A stretch of 64,000 bases of DNA from contig NZ_JAJNCY010000003.1 in assembly GCF_021026335.1 (NCBI RefSeq), positions 186,001-250,000 on the forward strand. Reading direction: 5' to 3'. The notes below the pieces were generated by a model that was not told where the DNA came from, ran no database searches, and saw nothing but the letters and a program-made list of their open reading frames with translations. The first letter of the stretch is position 1. Every line of letters begins with the position of its first letter. The position numbers were made by a program, and so were the translations under genes. The stretch comes from Rhizobium sp. C1. GTDB taxonomy: Bacteria; Pseudomonadota; Alphaproteobacteria; Rhizobiales; Rhizobiaceae. This document shows positions 37,164-45,616 of this stretch, in pieces.

Positions 37164-38873
37164 TTAGAACGTCTGGCCGGCCATCATGGCGAAGTGCTCG
37201 ACGATCGGGCCCAGTGCCAGTGACGGGAAGAATTGCAGTCCGCCGAGGATCAGGATGATGCCGATCAGCAGGCCGGCGAAAAGCGGCGTGTCGGTGGGGA
37301 AGGTACCCTTGGAAGAGGGGATCTTCTGTTTTGCGGCGAGCGAGCCGGCAATGGCCATGACCGGGACGACATAGGCGAAGCGGCCGAGAAGCATGGAGAT
37401 GCCGAGCGTCGTGTTGTACCAGACGGTGTTGCCGCTGAGGCCTGCCATGGCCGAGCCGTTATTGCCGGCAGCCGAGGTGAAGGCATAGAGGATTTCCGAC
37501 AGGCCGTGCGGGCCGGGCGTGCCGATGGCGGCGACCGCTGCGGGCAGCATGGCCGAGATGGCGGAGAAGGCAAGGATGACCAGCGGCAGGATGAGAACCG
37601 CCAGCATGGCGAACTTCATCTCGCGGCTTTCGATCTTCTTGCCGAGGAATTCCGGCGTGCGGCCGACCATGAGACCGGCAACGAAGACGGAGAGCACGGC
37701 GAAGACGATCAGGCCATAGAGACCCGAGCCGACACCGCCCGGCAGGACTTCGCCGAGATGGATGAGAAACATCGGAACGAGGCCGCCGATGCCGGTATAG
37801 GAACCGATCATGCTGTTGACGCCGCCGTCCGAAAGGCCTGTCGTGACCGCCGTGTAGAGCGTGGACATGGCCTGGCCGAAGCGGACTTCCTTGCCTTCCA
37901 TGTTGCCCATGGAGGGGTCGAGGCCGAGCGAGGTCAGGATCGGGTTGCCGGCAGTTTCCGCCCAGTAGGTGATGCCGATACCGGCGATGAGCAGGACGGC
38001 AATGGCGCTGATGAGAACCCAGCCCTGCTTGCGGTTGCCGGTCATCTGGCCGAACATGTAGACCATGGCCGCCGAGATCGACAGCATGGCGAAGATGTTG
38101 ATGTAGTTGGCAATCGCGTTCGGGTTTTCAAACGGATGCGCGGCGTTGGCGTTATAGAAACCGCCGCCATTCGTGCCGAGCTGCTTGATGGCTTCCTGGC
38201 TGGCAACGGGGCCGAGCGTGATCACCTGCTTGGCACCTTCCAGCGTCGTGGCGGTCACCGAGCCGTCCATCGTCTGCGGCAGGCCGAGGAAGATGAAGGC
38301 GATCGTGACGATGATGGAGAGCGGCAGCAGGACGTAAAGCGTCGCCCGTGTCGTATCGACCCAAAAATTGCCGACCGTTTCCGCCTTGGAACGGATGAAG
38401 GCGCGCGTGACGGCAATGGCGAGCGCCATGCCGGTGGCGGCAGAGAGGAAGTTTTGCACGGCCAGACCGGCCATCTGGGTGAAATTGCTCATCACCGCTT
38501 CGCCGGAATAGTTCTGCCAGTTGGTGTTGGTGACGAAGCTCGCCGAGGTGTTGAAGGCGAGATCGCTCGGGACAGCGCCAAAGCCCTGCGGATTGACCGG
38601 CAGATAGGCCTGCAGGCGCATGATGGCATAAAGTACGACGAAGCCGGCGACCGAGAAGGCGAGCATGGCGAGCGTATAGGCAAGCCAACCCTGTTCCTTG
38701 TCGCGATTGATGCCGGAAAGCTTGTAGATGGCGGTCTCAAGCGGTCCAAGGACCGGCGCGAGGACTGTCTTCTCGCCTGAGAAGACCTTGGCCATGTAAA
38801 GGCCGAGCGGTTTGATCGAAGCCAGCACGAGCGCCAGCAGAAAGCCGATCTGAACCCATCCGATAAGTGTCAT
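37164..38873 (-). CDS. kdpA: Potassium-transporting ATPase subunit A
   Basis: A 569-residue channel-like subunit of the KdpFABC pump, with ten or so membrane segments and the selectivity-filter type loops such as [30 protein letters not shown] and [13 protein letters not shown]. It binds potassium and passes it to KdpB. It sits six to twelve bases upstream of kdpB, depending on the kdpB start, and 18 bases after kdpF. Confidence 0.96.
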   Translation of the reverse strand: MTLIGWVQIGFLLALVLASIKPLGLYMAKVFSGEKTVLAPVLGPLETAIYKLSGINRDKEQGWLAYTLAMLAFSVAGFVVLYAIMRLQAYLPVNPQGFGAVPSDLAFNTSASFVTNTNWQNYSGEAVMSNFTQMAGLAVQNFLSAATGMALAIAVTRAFIRSKAETVGNFWVDTTRATLYVLLPLSIIVTIAFIFLGLPQTMDGSVTATTLEGAKQVITLGPVASQEAIKQLGTNGGGFYNANAAHPFENPNAIANYINIFAMLSISAAMVYMFGQMTGNRKQGWVLISAIAVLLIAGIGITYWAETAGNPILTSLGLDPSMGNMEGKEVRFGQAMSTLYTAVTTGLSDGGVNSMIGSYTGIGGLVPMFLIHLGEVLPGGVGSGLYGLIVFAVLSVFVAGLMVGRTPEFLGKKIESREMKFAMLAVLILPLVILAFSAISAMLPAAVAAIGTPGPHGLSEILYAFTSAAGNNGSAMAGLSGNTVWYNTTLGISMLLGRFAYVVPVMAIAGSLAAKQKIPSSKGTFPTDTPLFAGLLIGIILILGGLQFFPSLALGPIVEHFAMMAGQTF

Positions 38874-38891
38874 GATGTTTCTCCCCGACCT

Positions 38892-38978
38892 TTAGAATTT
38901 CTCCGGTCGCAGAAGCGTGGCGACCAGATAGACGGCGAGAGCGACGGCAATGATGAAGCCGATGACGGGAATGATCAT
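38892..38978 (-). CDS. kdpF: KdpF, small subunit of the potassium pump
   Basis: A 28-residue single-span peptide starting MIIPVIGFIIAVALAVYLV and ending LLRPEKF, which is the KdpF pattern, including the charged PEKF end. In E. coli KdpF stabilises the KdpABC complex. It lies directly before kdpA and eight bases after another tiny membrane gene. Confidence 0.85.
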   Translation of the reverse strand: MIIPVIGFIIAVALAVYLVATLLRPEKF

Positions 38979-38986
38979 GGCGAGCC

Positions 38987-39070
38987 TCAAAGACGCTGGA
39001 GGCTGTGCGCATAAAGGGCCAGCACGATGAACGTGCCGATGCCCAGCGCGAGAAAGATGATGTCGGACAT
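38987..39070 (-). CDS. 27-residue single-span membrane peptide upstream of kdpF
   Basis: ATG 39070 to TGA 38987 encodes a 27-residue peptide beginning MSDIIFLALGIGTFIVLALY and ending HSLQRL, one hydrophobic span with a short basic tail. AGGAG seven bases before the ATG is the best ribosome site in the operon, so translation is likely. It is the first gene of the kdp transcript and may be a second accessory subunit of the pump. I know of similar small genes before kdpF in other bacteria but not of a function. Confidence 0.7.
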   Translation of the reverse strand: MSDIIFLALGIGTFIVLALYAHSLQRL

Positions 39071-39171
39071 GTCCGGACTCCTGTTGTTACAGGTCCGGAT
39101 TTTACGCCCGCATCAGGTCAGGTCTCGATTGCGAAGGTGGGGAGGGCGCATCAGGAAAACATAAAGATCGT

Positions 39172-39192
39172 CCTCACGCGGTCAGCGTGAGG
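39172..39192 (-). terminator. Hairpin at the end of the membrane-protein gene, before kdp
   Basis: CCTCACGC (39172-39179) and GCGTGAGG (39185-39192) form a perfect 8-bp stem with a 5-nt loop. On the minus strand it overlaps the stop codon of the 178-residue membrane protein and is followed by a T-rich stretch containing TTTATGTTTT. It separates the Cfa-like operon from kdp; the T-rich stretch may also form part of the kdp promoter. Confidence 0.55.
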
Positions 39193-39718
39193 AAGGATAG
39201 CGAAGGCCGATGAAGGCAAGAAGTGCGGCCGCGCCAAAGGCGTTAAGCTTGAACAGCGTCGCAACACTTTCAGGCGAAAATGCGCCCGCGAGGCCCACCG
39301 GAAAGCGGCCATAGACGAGAGCGAACAGCACGAAGACTGCCGAAATGGCGATGCGCCTCGTCCAGACCTCTGCCGCTTCGAAGGACATGGCCGCGAGCAT
39401 CAGGGCCGCGAAGAGGAAGAGCCAGGCACCCGTGCCGTCGCCCAGCGCCATGCCGATCGCGACCGTGTCAATTGCGCCGACAGCGACCAGTGCGACCCGT
39501 GCCGCATAAGGATTGCGCCGGGCCAGAAAGGGCAGGGCGACCCAGATGGGAAACGACGCGGCCGTCCAGAACGATGCCTTCAGTGCGTCTGGCGCGAGCC
39601 ACCAGACGTAAAGAGGATAGATAGGCTTGTTGAGCGCAATCACCGTCGACACCGACATGGCTGCCGATGTCAATGGATCGAGCGCGCGGGGCTCGCTTCT
39701 GTCCATGGCGAGCGTCAT
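39182..39718 (-). CDS. Hypothetical membrane protein linked to a Cfa-like gene
   Basis: A 178-residue protein with about five to six hydrophobic stretches and no recognised motif. The ATG at 39718 overlaps the Cfa-like stop by four bases, so it is translated with that gene; the open frame upstream of it lies inside the Cfa gene. I do not recognise the family. Its position as third member of a DUF1295-Cfa operon suggests a membrane lipid role. Confidence 0.7.
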   Translation of the reverse strand: MTLAMDRSEPRALDPLTSAAMSVSTVIALNKPIYPLYVWWLAPDALKASFWTAASFPIWVALPFLARRNPYAARVALVAVGAIDTVAIGMALGDGTGAWLFLFAALMLAAMSFEAAEVWTRRIAISAVFVLFALVYGRFPVGLAGAFSPESVATLFKLNAFGAAALLAFIGLRYPSSR

Positions 39719-40740
39719 GCCGGCGACAGCCGGTAGTGGGAAACGCCCCAGGTCTCGCCATTGTTGTGACCGAAGAGACCTGCGGTGGCGAGGAAGAAGA
39801 GGCGCCAGCGGCGATGCCAGACCTGTGCATCCTTGCCGTAGCATTCGCTCAGGACCCGGCGCACGGCTTCGTCGTTCCTGTCGAAGTTTTCCAGCCAGTG
39901 CTTCGCCGTCTTTTCGTAATGCTGGCCGTTCCACTTCCACTCGGCCTCGACCTTGTAGATATCGGAAAAGCGGTGGATCAGCTCATGCGAGGGCATGATG
40001 CCGCCGGTGAAGAAGTGCTGTGCGATCCAGTCGGCCTGGTCCCGATGGTCGAAGCGGTAGGATCGGTCGCGATGGGTGAAGATATGCATGAAGAGGCGGC
40101 CGTCCGGCTTCAGCCATGAGCGGGTGCGGGTCAGCAGTTCGTGCCAGTTCGACATGTGCTCGAACATCTCGACCGAAACGATCCGGTCGAACTGTGCCTG
40201 CGGGTCGAATTCGGTCATGTTGGCGGTACGAACGGCGAGGTTCTTGAAACCGCGCGCCTTGGCTACGCCCTCTATATGGGCGCGCTGGGAGGCGGAATTC
40301 GAGACTGCGACGATACATGAGTTGGGGAAATGCTCCGCCATGTAGAGCGACAGCGAACCCCAGCCGCAGCCGAGTTCCAGAATGGTCTGGCCATCGGCGA
40401 GGCCGGCATTTTCCACGGTGCGCTTCAGGGCTGCGATTTCCGCCTGGTCGAGCGTGTCGCCGGCATTTTCATAGAAGCAGCAGGAATATTTGCGGCGTGC
40501 GCCGAGCGCCAGGCCGAAAAAGTCCGCGGGCACTTCGTAATGCTGCTCGTTCGCCTCGTCCGTGTGGATGGCAATCGGATAGGCCTTCATCGTCTCGAAG
40601 AACATCGCCTCTTCGGTCTCTGCGACGGTCTGAAGACGGCGGCCCGTGCGTCCGACGAGGAACTCCACGCCGGCGGCGGTCAGCCAGTCGGGAAGGTTCA
40701 CCCGCTCGGCGGCATTGATGACATTGGCGATCATGGTCAT
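39715..40740 (-). CDS. Second cyclopropane-fatty-acid-synthase-like methyltransferase
   Basis: A 341-residue Cfa-family methyltransferase. The SAM motif is ILELGCGWGSLSLYMAEH near residue 120 and the acyl-binding side has KYSCCFYENAGDTLDQAE. It lacks the N-terminal lipid domain length of the copy at 9489. The ATG at 40740 overlaps the DUF1295 stop (ATGA); the open frame further upstream is not used. By family it methylates unsaturated membrane acyl chains, but the different N-terminus suggests another substrate. Confidence 0.85.
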   Translation of the reverse strand: MTMIANVINAAERVNLPDWLTAAGVEFLVGRTGRRLQTVAETEEAMFFETMKAYPIAIHTDEANEQHYEVPADFFGLALGARRKYSCCFYENAGDTLDQAEIAALKRTVENAGLADGQTILELGCGWGSLSLYMAEHFPNSCIVAVSNSASQRAHIEGVAKARGFKNLAVRTANMTEFDPQAQFDRIVSVEMFEHMSNWHELLTRTRSWLKPDGRLFMHIFTHRDRSYRFDHRDQADWIAQHFFTGGIMPSHELIHRFSDIYKVEAEWKWNGQHYEKTAKHWLENFDRNDEAVRRVLSECYGKDAQVWHRRWRLFFLATAGLFGHNNGETWGVSHYRLSPA

Positions 40741-41558
40741 TTCGCGGTCTCCTTGAAATCGAGCGGGCGGGGCGGGCCGGGGAAAAAGGCATTCACGCGC
40801 TGCTGGTACTGGCGGAAGCGTTCGCCGCGGGATGCCAGCATGTGCTTTTCGAGCGGCGGAATGCCCGACACGTGCACGAGAAGGTAATACATGAGTGCGG
40901 GCGCGAGCAGCGATGCAGCTATCGCCAGGGGGCTGCCCGTGGAAAGAGCCATCACCGGCCATGCGCACCAGTAAAGCCATTCAAAGAAATAATTGGGATG
41001 GCGCGACCAGCGCCAGAGACCCACATCACAAATGCCCTTGAAGCCCTTGTTTTCGCGACGGAACTCGGAAAGCTGGCGGTCGGAGATCGCTTCTCCCGTA
41101 ATGGCGATCACGGCGACCGCGAGCGCAGCAAGGTGGAAGTGCGTCAGTGTCGCGACGCCGGTGGTGGCGGCCATGACCGAGATCACCAGGATGAAGGATA
41201 CGACGGCCTGAATCTGGAGAAACTTGAAGAGCTGCTGCGGTGCTGCGTTGCCCCATTCCTCTATAAGTGCCGCGTAACGCGGATCTTCGCCAGCGAACCG
41301 GCTGCGACCGCCGATGTGAACGGCGAGCCGCGCCGCCCACAGCGCCAGGATCAGCGCCGCCACGATGCCCGGCTCAGTGGTCAAGACGCCAGCGAGCGCA
41401 AGGCCGATGATCGCCGCAATTCCGGTCAGCGCCGACCAGGCCATATCCACCCAGCCGCTATTGCCGGTCTTGCGCTGCACAGCCCAAGCGGCGGCCATGC
41501 CGAGCGAAAGGAATATCAGGGGAACTATCATCGAAAGCGCATTCATCGCCAAATCCAT
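40737..41558 (-). CDS. DUF1295 family protein (steroid-reductase-like membrane enzyme)
   Basis: A 273-residue membrane protein with five to six hydrophobic segments. The family signature is CDVGLWRWSRHPNYFFEWLY near residue 190, typical of DUF1295, which is related to 5-alpha steroid reductases and isoprenylcysteine methyltransferases. Such genes are often beside Cfa genes. It overlaps the downstream Cfa gene by four bases. ATG 41558 is used, with ATG 41546 in frame. No strong ribosome site is visible. Confidence 0.83.
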   Translation of the reverse strand: MDLAMNALSMIVPLIFLSLGMAAAWAVQRKTGNSGWVDMAWSALTGIAAIIGLALAGVLTTEPGIVAALILALWAARLAVHIGGRSRFAGEDPRYAALIEEWGNAAPQQLFKFLQIQAVVSFILVISVMAATTGVATLTHFHLAALAVAVIAITGEAISDRQLSEFRRENKGFKGICDVGLWRWSRHPNYFFEWLYWCAWPVMALSTGSPLAIAASLLAPALMYYLLVHVSGIPPLEKHMLASRGERFRQYQQRVNAFFPGPPRPLDFKETAK

Positions 41559-41682
41559 TTGTTTCTATGGAACTCATTACGGGGGCATCGGCGTTCTGGA
41601 TTTCAGAATTTCGCTGGTGCGCGATCCGCCGTGATCTTCAAACCGTAATCAGTTGCATAAAATTTCTGAGGAGATATTTGCG

Positions 41683-42063
41683 ATGTTGAACCGCTCGATT
41701 GCACTGACAGCTCTTGTTCTTATGGGCGCCGGACAGGCGTTTGCTGCCGAAGACGGATCCATGAAAGGGGTTTGGTCACGCGGCGACGGCAACGCAAAGG
41801 TTCGTATCGAGAGCTGCGGATCTGCTCTCTGCGCCACCAATCTCTGGATCAAGCCGGGTACGCCGAGCGAAAAGGTGGGTGACAAGCTGATCATGAATGT
41901 CACCTCGTCCGGCGGCGGCAAATACGAGGGCAAGGCGCAGGACCCCCAGCGCGGCCTGACCTACAATCTGCAGGTCGACGTGAAGGGCTCCAGCATGACG
42001 ACGCGCGGCTGCGTCCTTGCCAAGATCGTCTGCAAGTCGGTGAGCTGGTCGCGGGCGCAGTAG
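41683..42063 (+). CDS. Exported DUF2147 family protein
   Basis: A 126-residue secreted protein with a signal peptide of 21 residues ending GQAFA. The DUF2147 pattern is GVWSRGDGNAKVRIE near residue 29, with paired cysteines in ESCGSALCATNLWI. The C-terminus has two more cysteines, so disulfides are likely. Start ATG 41683 is set by GAGGAG nine bases upstream. Function unknown. Confidence 0.8.
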   Translation: MLNRSIALTALVLMGAGQAFAAEDGSMKGVWSRGDGNAKVRIESCGSALCATNLWIKPGTPSEKVGDKLIMNVTSSGGGKYEGKAQDPQRGLTYNLQVDVKGSSMTTRGCVLAKIVCKSVSWSRAQ

Positions 42064-42087
42064 ACAGCACCCGCGACCGAGTCGATC

Positions 42088-42864
42088 TTAATCAATGCTC
42101 ATATGCGCGCCGGGCTCGCCCATCTGCCAGTAGCCCGACGCCCTGAACCATCCGGCTGGGAGGCCGCGGGTGTCCGTCATGTAAGTCCGGATCGCCTTGG
42201 CAACCTTCGCTTCTGCGGCAATCCAAACGAAAGTCGCCGGAAGAAGCTCGATCTGGTTGAGGGCGGTGATCAGTGGTTGCGCGTTCGCACTGTCGGAGAC
42301 TGGGCGGGTCACCCAGATCTCTCGGTGTGTGGCCCTTCCCTCGAAGCTTTGTCTGTCTTCGTCTGCTGCAATTGCCATCACGCTGGTCAGCGTCACGCCG
42401 GGTGCCGCCTCCTCAATCCGGCGGCCGATCGCGGGAATAGCGGTCTCGTCGCCGATCAGCAGCCAATGGTCGATCCGGCCGTGCAGCAGCGCCGAGCCCC
42501 GTGGGCCTCCGATCTCGATCGTGTCGCCAGCCTGGGCTTTCAGCGCCCACGAGGTCGCCGGACCGGCATCGTGGACAGCGAAATCGATGATCAGCGTACG
42601 GGCGGCAGTGTCGAAGCGCCGGGGCGTATATTCCCGCATGAAAGGCTGGCCATCCGCATTGGGGATGAAAAGCTTGATATGGTCGTCCGGGGCAAGGCTG
42701 GCGAAATCGGCAAGGTCCTCACTTGTAAAATGCAGCCGCAGCATGCCGTCTGACAGCCGCTCGGATCGGGCGATGGTCAGATTGCGGCGCTTGAGTTCGA
42801 GGCGGGCGCGTTCGATCACGGGCGGTGCTTCCGAAAGCGCGGTCGCATGGTCGTTCAGTGTCAT
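42088..42864 (-). CDS. Siderophore-interacting FAD/NAD(P)H reductase-like protein
   Basis: A 258-residue protein of the SIP (ViuB-like) family. The FAD segment is REYTPRRFDTAARTLIIDF, and the NADPH-side end has FVWIAAEAKVAKAIRTYM near the C-terminus. Members reduce ferric siderophores in the cytoplasm to release iron. It stands alone: the genes around it are not for siderophore transport, and no Fur-type site was recognised. The downstream-of-phnN gap 42865-43102 holds no gene. Confidence 0.87.
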   Translation of the reverse strand: MTLNDHATALSEAPPVIERARLELKRRNLTIARSERLSDGMLRLHFTSEDLADFASLAPDDHIKLFIPNADGQPFMREYTPRRFDTAARTLIIDFAVHDAGPATSWALKAQAGDTIEIGGPRGSALLHGRIDHWLLIGDETAIPAIGRRIEEAAPGVTLTSVMAIAADEDRQSFEGRATHREIWVTRPVSDSANAQPLITALNQIELLPATFVWIAAEAKVAKAIRTYMTDTRGLPAGWFRASGYWQMGEPGAHMSID

Positions 42865-43102
42865 GTCCTGGATCCTTTAGGCAAGCGAAGGCAAGCCGGC
42901 CTTTTTGCGGGCTTCGCCTTCTTCACTGGCGCGTTGGGTGACGTTAACGCTTACGTGTCTTTGCGTCTTGGCTGGGACATTGCATCATGAAGCTTACAGA
43001 AGCTCGAAATGTGGCAGATGTCTGGCGGGGGCATATACAAAGCTCCATTCTCGTACCCCCAGCGGTCAGATCATACCGCAGAGATTCAAGTGGGGTTCTG
43101 TG

Positions 43103-43666
43103 TCAGGCCGCGAGGCTCAAGCGGAGATAGTTGGTGAAAAGATCACCGGCCTTTGCCAGATCCTTGTCGTTGACGATGACCAGATCGGCAGTCGTGTCGT
43201 CGCCCAGTTCCCCGCTGCGTTCAAGGCGCTGAAGGATGCTCTCGGCACTTTCGCGGCCGCGTGCGGCCAGCCGCTCGGCAAGCACGTCTTTCGGCGCGGT
43301 CACCAGAACCACTTTCAGCGCATCTCCATAGACCTCGCGAAAAGTGGGCAGGGCAGCGCGAGAGCCGTTGACGATCAAAATCCGACCCGCATCGAGATCG
43401 TCCAGCGTTTCGACGGGTATGCCATAGAACAGGCCGTGCGCCTGCCAGTGCAGGGCAAGCTTTCCGGTCGCCGCCAGTTCGCTAAAGCCGGCATGATCGA
43501 CCGGCTGGTGATCCTCGCCACCCGCCTCCTTAGGCCGCGTTATGTATCGCTTGACGAAGCGATACATTGTTTTGTCGCCGGCAAGCTGGCGGCGCGCAAG
43601 ATCCATGACACTGTCCTTGCCAGCGCCGCTCGGACCAACGACGACAAAGATCGTTCCCGCGCCCAT
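43103..43666 (-). CDS. phnN: Ribose 1,5-bisphosphokinase PhnN
   Basis: A 187-residue P-loop kinase. Walker A is VVGPSGAGKDSVMDLARR near residue 10, and the guanylate-kinase-like RYITRPKEAGGEDHQPVDH follows. PhnN phosphorylates ribose 1,5-bisphosphate to PRPP, closing the C-P lyase pathway. ATG 43666 lies one base after the phnM stop; the open frame that extends upstream is inside phnM. It ends the phn row on this strand. Confidence 0.93.
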   Translation of the reverse strand: MGAGTIFVVVGPSGAGKDSVMDLARRQLAGDKTMYRFVKRYITRPKEAGGEDHQPVDHAGFSELAATGKLALHWQAHGLFYGIPVETLDDLDAGRILIVNGSRAALPTFREVYGDALKVVLVTAPKDVLAERLAARGRESAESILQRLERSGELGDDTTADLVIVNDKDLAKAGDLFTNYLRLSLAA

Positions 43667-43667
43667 G

Positions 43668-44807
43668 TCACGCCACCCGACGACCCTGACGCCACACGCC
43701 GCGCACAACCGGAACGCCGTCGTTGCGGCGAACGCGGACGAGATCGGCGCGCAGGCCGGGCGCGATGCGGCCGCGATCGTCGAGACCGACGGTGCGGGCC
43801 GGTGTTGCGGTGACCATGGCGAGCGCCTGCGGCAGCGAGATATCCTCATGCGTCTCGGCCAGAATGAAGGGCGCATGGATGAGGCTCAGCGGCACGTAGT
43901 CGGAAGAAAGAACGTCCAGCACGCCGTGTTCGGCGAGATCGCGGGCGGCGATATTGCCGGAATGCGACTTGCCGCGCACGATGTTCGGCGCGCCCATCAG
44001 CACGCTCATGCCAGCCTCATGCGATGCCTTTGCGGCTTCCATGCTGGTCGGGAACTCGGCCAGGCGCACACCGAAGCTCTTGGCTTCCTCGACATGATCA
44101 AGCGTTGCGTCGTCATGCGATGCAATCGAGATACCGCGCGCATGGCAGGAATCGGCAATCGCGATGCGGTGCTGGTTGGAATATTTTTCAGATGCTTCGA
44201 GGCGGCGCTGCACAAATTCCGCGAACTGCTCGTCGGAAAGGCCGCGCTTGGTTTTGTAATAGAGCGTGTACTGGTCCATGGTCTGGAACTGGCGCTGACC
44301 CGGCGCATGGTCCATCATCGAGGCGAGCCGGACGGCGGCGACATCGCTGAAGGCGTTGAAGTGGTCGAGCACATTATGCGCCGAGACTTCGCAACGCAGA
44401 TGGATGAAGTGATCGGCACGCAACCGTTCCTCGTCGGCAGCCTGTTGCAACGCATCCGCCATCATGCGCATTTCGCCGTCGTCGAAACCGCCATCCTCGT
44501 CTGCGCCCATGCGCAGGCAATCGAACACCGTGGTGATGCCCGAGGATGAGATCTGCGCGTCATGGGCCTGGATCGCCGACATCATGTTCCAGCGCACGCC
44601 GGGACGCGGGGAATAGTGCGATTCCAGATGGTCGGTGTGGAGTTCGACAAGGCCGGGTATGACGTAATCGCCATCAAAATCCTCTCCGGGTGCCGAGGAG
44701 TTCGCCGTAATGTCGGCAATCAGTCCGTCGCGGACGAGAACCGAGCCATGCCGCACCTCGTCCTCCAGGACGATCCGGGCGTTTCTGATCACAAATTCCG
44801 CAGTCAT
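43668..44807 (-). CDS. phnM: Alpha-D-ribose 1-methylphosphonate 5-triphosphate diphosphatase PhnM
   Basis: A 379-residue amidohydrolase-fold protein. Metal-binding residues are in ELHTDHLESHY near residue 55, and later in SHDDATLDHV and SSDYVPLSLIHA. It hydrolyses the triphosphate intermediate of C-P lyase to release pyrophosphate. ATG 44807 is chosen over the upstream in-frame ATG at 44858. It is followed directly by phnN and preceded by the DUF1045 gene by 16 bases. Confidence 0.93.
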   Translation of the reverse strand: MTAEFVIRNARIVLEDEVRHGSVLVRDGLIADITANSSAPGEDFDGDYVIPGLVELHTDHLESHYSPRPGVRWNMMSAIQAHDAQISSSGITTVFDCLRMGADEDGGFDDGEMRMMADALQQAADEERLRADHFIHLRCEVSAHNVLDHFNAFSDVAAVRLASMMDHAPGQRQFQTMDQYTLYYKTKRGLSDEQFAEFVQRRLEASEKYSNQHRIAIADSCHARGISIASHDDATLDHVEEAKSFGVRLAEFPTSMEAAKASHEAGMSVLMGAPNIVRGKSHSGNIAARDLAEHGVLDVLSSDYVPLSLIHAPFILAETHEDISLPQALAMVTATPARTVGLDDRGRIAPGLRADLVRVRRNDGVPVVRGVWRQGRRVA

Positions 44808-44823
44808 GGGTGCATGCCTTTCC

Positions 44824-45492
44824 TTACGCCGTCTTGAGCGGCTTGATCCGTTCGACATGGAAGGGCGCGCCGCGTTCCGGCTCGACGAAGAGGGCCAGAT
44901 GCGAGGTGGCTAGAGGCTTTCCGGCAAAAGGACCGAAATGCATCTCAAGTCTCGATCTGACATCGCTCCGGTCGGCCTCGGGGACAGGCCCGGTCAATGT
45001 CATGTGAAATCTGAATTCCTCGAACACGTAGGGGTAACCCCATTCGAGGAGATATTGGCGCTGCCGCTCCGGAAGCGCATCCGGCTTGCGCCGTGCAATG
45101 TCCGCCTCGCTCAAGAGCGCGCGAAAGGGTTCGAAGGTGCGGACACAGGCCTCTGCCAGCGCGTTGATGCCGGCATGGGAATCCATGCCCGGCACGAGAG
45201 CGAAGAAGGGGCCGAGCTGGCCGATGACGACTTCCGGGATTTCGAAGGCCGGTGTTTCGGCGCAGAACTCATCGAATGCGTCGAAGAGGCTGGCCGGATC
45301 GATCCCGCCGCGCAGGTGAAATGGTGCCTTCAGCGTACCGTGGAAGCCGTAGCGTGCCGGATCGGCGACGAGTTCCTCACGACCCGTGGCGGCAGGAACA
45401 TCCTCACCAAAGGCATCGCGACCCAGCCATGATGCGGCAGCGCGGGTCAGCGGATGGTCGGCTTCCATTGAAAAATAGATTGCATAACGCAA
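44824..45492 (-). CDS. DUF1045 phosphonate-metabolism protein (2H phosphoesterase)
   Basis: A 222-residue protein matching the DUF1045/phn-associated family. Two H-x-T motifs, GFHGTLKAPF near residue 54 and RFHMTLTGPV near 166, define the 2H phosphoesterase superfamily, which opens cyclic phosphates. The start is TTG 45492 (MRYAIYFSMEA), typical for the family, with AAGGAAG six bases upstream. No phnP is seen in the window, so this protein could replace the PhnP cyclic phosphodiesterase. That assignment is inferred. Confidence 0.85.
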   Translation of the reverse strand: MRYAIYFSMEADHPLTRAAASWLGRDAFGEDVPAATGREELVADPARYGFHGTLKAPFHLRGGIDPASLFDAFDEFCAETPAFEIPEVVIGQLGPFFALVPGMDSHAGINALAEACVRTFEPFRALLSEADIARRKPDALPERQRQYLLEWGYPYVFEEFRFHMTLTGPVPEADRSDVRSRLEMHFGPFAGKPLATSHLALFVEPERGAPFHVERIKPLKTA

Positions 45493-45616
45493 GGGGGTCT
45501 TCCTTGGCTTCAAACTGAACAGGTCAGGACTGGCAAACGGGGAATCGGGTAGCCTAGACTTGAGGTTTGCAGATAGGCCCCGATTATGACAGTCCTTTGG
45601 TCGGAAATCGGCATCG

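Noticed and set aside
37233-38780. 515-codon plus-strand frame over kdpA
   Set aside because: Rich in Asp, Gly, Glu and Arg, as expected for the complement of a membrane protein; not a gene.
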